Shown here: positions 5,972 to 7,070 of the stretch, in pieces
How positions within the stretch are numbered: position 1 is the stretch's first letter
Layout of the letters: every line of letters begins with the position of its first letter
From: DAOVVL01 sp965603095
GTDB lineage: Bacteria > Pseudomonadota > Alphaproteobacteria > Rhodospirillales > Magnetovibrionaceae
DNA length: 7,070 nucleotides
Assembly (NCBI GenBank): GCA_965603095.1
Contig: CBFDBQ010000074.1
Coordinates: 1 to 7,070 of the forward strand
Direction of reading: 5' to 3'
Position numbers and translations under genes: made by a program
The notes under the pieces: generated by a model
The model's input: the letters and a program-made list of their open reading frames with translations, nothing else
What the model was told of the DNA's origin: nothing
Databases searched by the model: none

Positions 5972-6988
5972 GTGAAAAAGACAATTACCCTTTTGGGTGC
6001 AATAGCTGCTGTTAGCATGTTTGCAACCGCTGCAAATGCTACAACTCTTGATGATGTAAAAAAACGTGGCAGCCTTAGCTGTGGCGTTAGTACTGGTCTT
6101 CCAGGCTTCTCAGCCCCTGATGACAAAAACAACTGGACTGGTCTTGATGTTGATACCTGCCGCGCAGTTGCCGCAGCAGTTATTGGTGATGCAAGCAAAG
6201 TTAAGTTTGTTCCACTAACCGCTAAAGAACGGTGGACCGCGCTTCAGTCTGGTGAAATTGACATGTTATCTCGTAACTCAACATGGACCCACACCCGCGA
6301 TACTTCGTTGGGCGCAAACTTTACCGGCGTAAACTACTATGATGGACAGGGCTTTTTGGCCAAAAAATCACTTGGCGTGAAAAGCGCTCTTGAACTTGAT
6401 GGTGCTACATTCTGTATTCAAGCTGGTACCACTACCGAGCTAAACCTTGCTGACTATTTCCGTGAGCATGGATTGAAGTACAAAGCTGTAACCGTTGATA
6501 CATCAGATCAATCTGTTCAAGGATTTGAATCTGGTCGTTGTGATAGTCTTACATCCGATCAATCACAGCTTTATTCTCTTCGTTCAAAAATGGCAGACCC
6601 TTCAAGCGCAGTTGTTCTTCCGGAAATTATTTCCAGAGAACCTCTCGGTCCTGTTGTTCGTAAAGGTGACGAACAGTGGTTCGCAATTGTTAAATGGGTT
6701 CTGTTCGCACAGATTAACGCCGAAGAAATGGGTGTTACTTCTAAGAACGCTGCAGATATGAAAAAATCTACCAACCCTGCTGTTAGGCGCCTTGTTGGTG
6801 CCGAAGGTGATGCTGGTGCTAAACTTGGTCTTTCCGAAGACTGGGCATTTAACGCCATTTCTCAAGTGGGTAACTACTCTGAAATGTTCGAGCGCAATGT
6901 TGGTCTTAACACACCGCTTAAAATTGCTCGTGGCCTAAACGCCAACTGGCGTAACGGTGGCATCATGTATGCACCACCTGTACGCTAA
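5972..6988 (+). CDS. aapJ: General L-amino acid ABC transporter substrate-binding protein AapJ
   Basis: AapJ is the periplasmic receptor of the broad-range Aap/Bzt amino acid importer (family 3 solute-binding protein). The 338-residue product is close to the rhizobial length. It opens with a signal peptide (MKKTITLLG, a hydrophobic stretch, then A-N-A at 21-23). Diagnostic stretches are RGSLSCGVSTGLPGFSAPD (32-50), GLDVDTCRAVAAAV (57-70), TAKERWTALQSGEIDMLSRN (83-102), YYDGQGFLAKKS (122-133) and LGPVVRKGDEQWF (225-237). Cysteines C37, C63, C148 and C190 could form disulfides in the periplasm. GTG 5972 is backed by GGGAGGA. I see no GGG glycine codons and many GGT and CGT codons, unlike znuB, which suggests strong expression. 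An intrinsic terminator follows 11 bases after the stop, so permease and ATPase genes (aapQMP), if present downstream, would need read-through or their own promoter. Confidence 0.95.
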   Translation: MKKTITLLGAIAAVSMFATAANATTLDDVKKRGSLSCGVSTGLPGFSAPDDKNNWTGLDVDTCRAVAAAVIGDASKVKFVPLTAKERWTALQSGEIDMLSRNSTWTHTRDTSLGANFTGVNYYDGQGFLAKKSLGVKSALELDGATFCIQAGTTTELNLADYFREHGLKYKAVTVDTSDQSVQGFESGRCDSLTSDQSQLYSLRSKMADPSSAVVLPEIISREPLGPVVRKGDEQWFAIVKWVLFAQINAEEMGVTSKNAADMKKSTNPAVRRLVGAEGDAGAKLGLSEDWAFNAISQVGNYSEMFERNVGLNTPLKIARGLNANWRNGGIMYAPPVR

Positions 6989-6999
6989 GACTTAAATTA

Positions 7000-7057
7000 A
7001 CCAATCTCTCCGGCTACTTTTTTTGTAGTCGGAGAGGTCGGTTTTTTTTATTTTTTT
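7000..7057 (+). terminator. Strong intrinsic terminator after aapJ
   Basis: CTCTCCGGCTAC (7006-7017) pairs with GTAGTCGGAGAG (7025-7036) over 12 bp with one G-T wobble, closing a loop of seven T. The outer bases 7000-7005 pair further with 7037-7042, with one mismatch. Two T-runs follow (7042-7049 and 7051-7057). In aap-type operons a hairpin after the binding-protein gene can leave the receptor in excess over the membrane subunits. Confidence 0.9.
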
Positions 7058-7070
7058 AAGCTAATTTTCT

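Overview
The window reads as chromosomal DNA of an alphaproteobacterium with moderate GC. The basis is a Zur-type operator of the alphaproteobacterial pattern, a stand-alone HisI (not a HisIE fusion), an AapJ-type general amino acid binding protein, and an alphaproteobacterial-looking MetC. No phage, insertion sequence, CRISPR array, tRNA or rRNA was seen. All the large genes belong to families I recognise. I found no new multi-gene system; the interest lies in gene arrangement and regulation.

Layout: (1) Positions 71-442 (+) encode a small single-domain PilZ protein. It converges, with an 8-base gap, on the zinc locus. (2) Positions 451-4473 form a divergent zinc-uptake and zinc-allocation locus. 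Leftward runs znuA (periplasmic Zn-binding protein), then hisI (a zinc-dependent histidine-biosynthesis enzyme), then a COG0523/CobW-type GTPase metallochaperone, spaced 14 bases apart or less or overlapping. Rightward runs znuC (ATPase), then znuB (permease), overlapping by 8 bases. A near-consensus Zur box at 2864-2881 lies in the short divergent spacer and probably represses both arms when zinc is sufficient. (3) Positions 4478-5659 (-) encode a PLP-dependent cystathionine beta-lyase (MetC), convergent with znuB with only 4 bases between the stops. (4) The 312-base spacer 5660-5971 carries a well-ordered set of candidate sites: a 7-bp inverted repeat, an IHF-like site and a -24/-12 (sigma-54) promoter match, followed by a TATAAT box. 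(5) Positions 5972-6988 (+) encode AapJ, the binding protein of a general L-amino acid ABC transporter. A strong intrinsic terminator follows at once; the rest of the transporter is not in the window.

How the genes work together: ZnuA captures periplasmic Zn and ZnuB/ZnuC import it. The COG0523 GTPase, with its CxCC motif and His-rich linker, would pass scarce Zn to client proteins. The adjacent Zn enzyme HisI is the obvious candidate client or zinc-sparing paralog. The presence of sigma-54-like elements before aapJ suggests nitrogen control of amino acid uptake. These functional links are inference from motifs and gene order.
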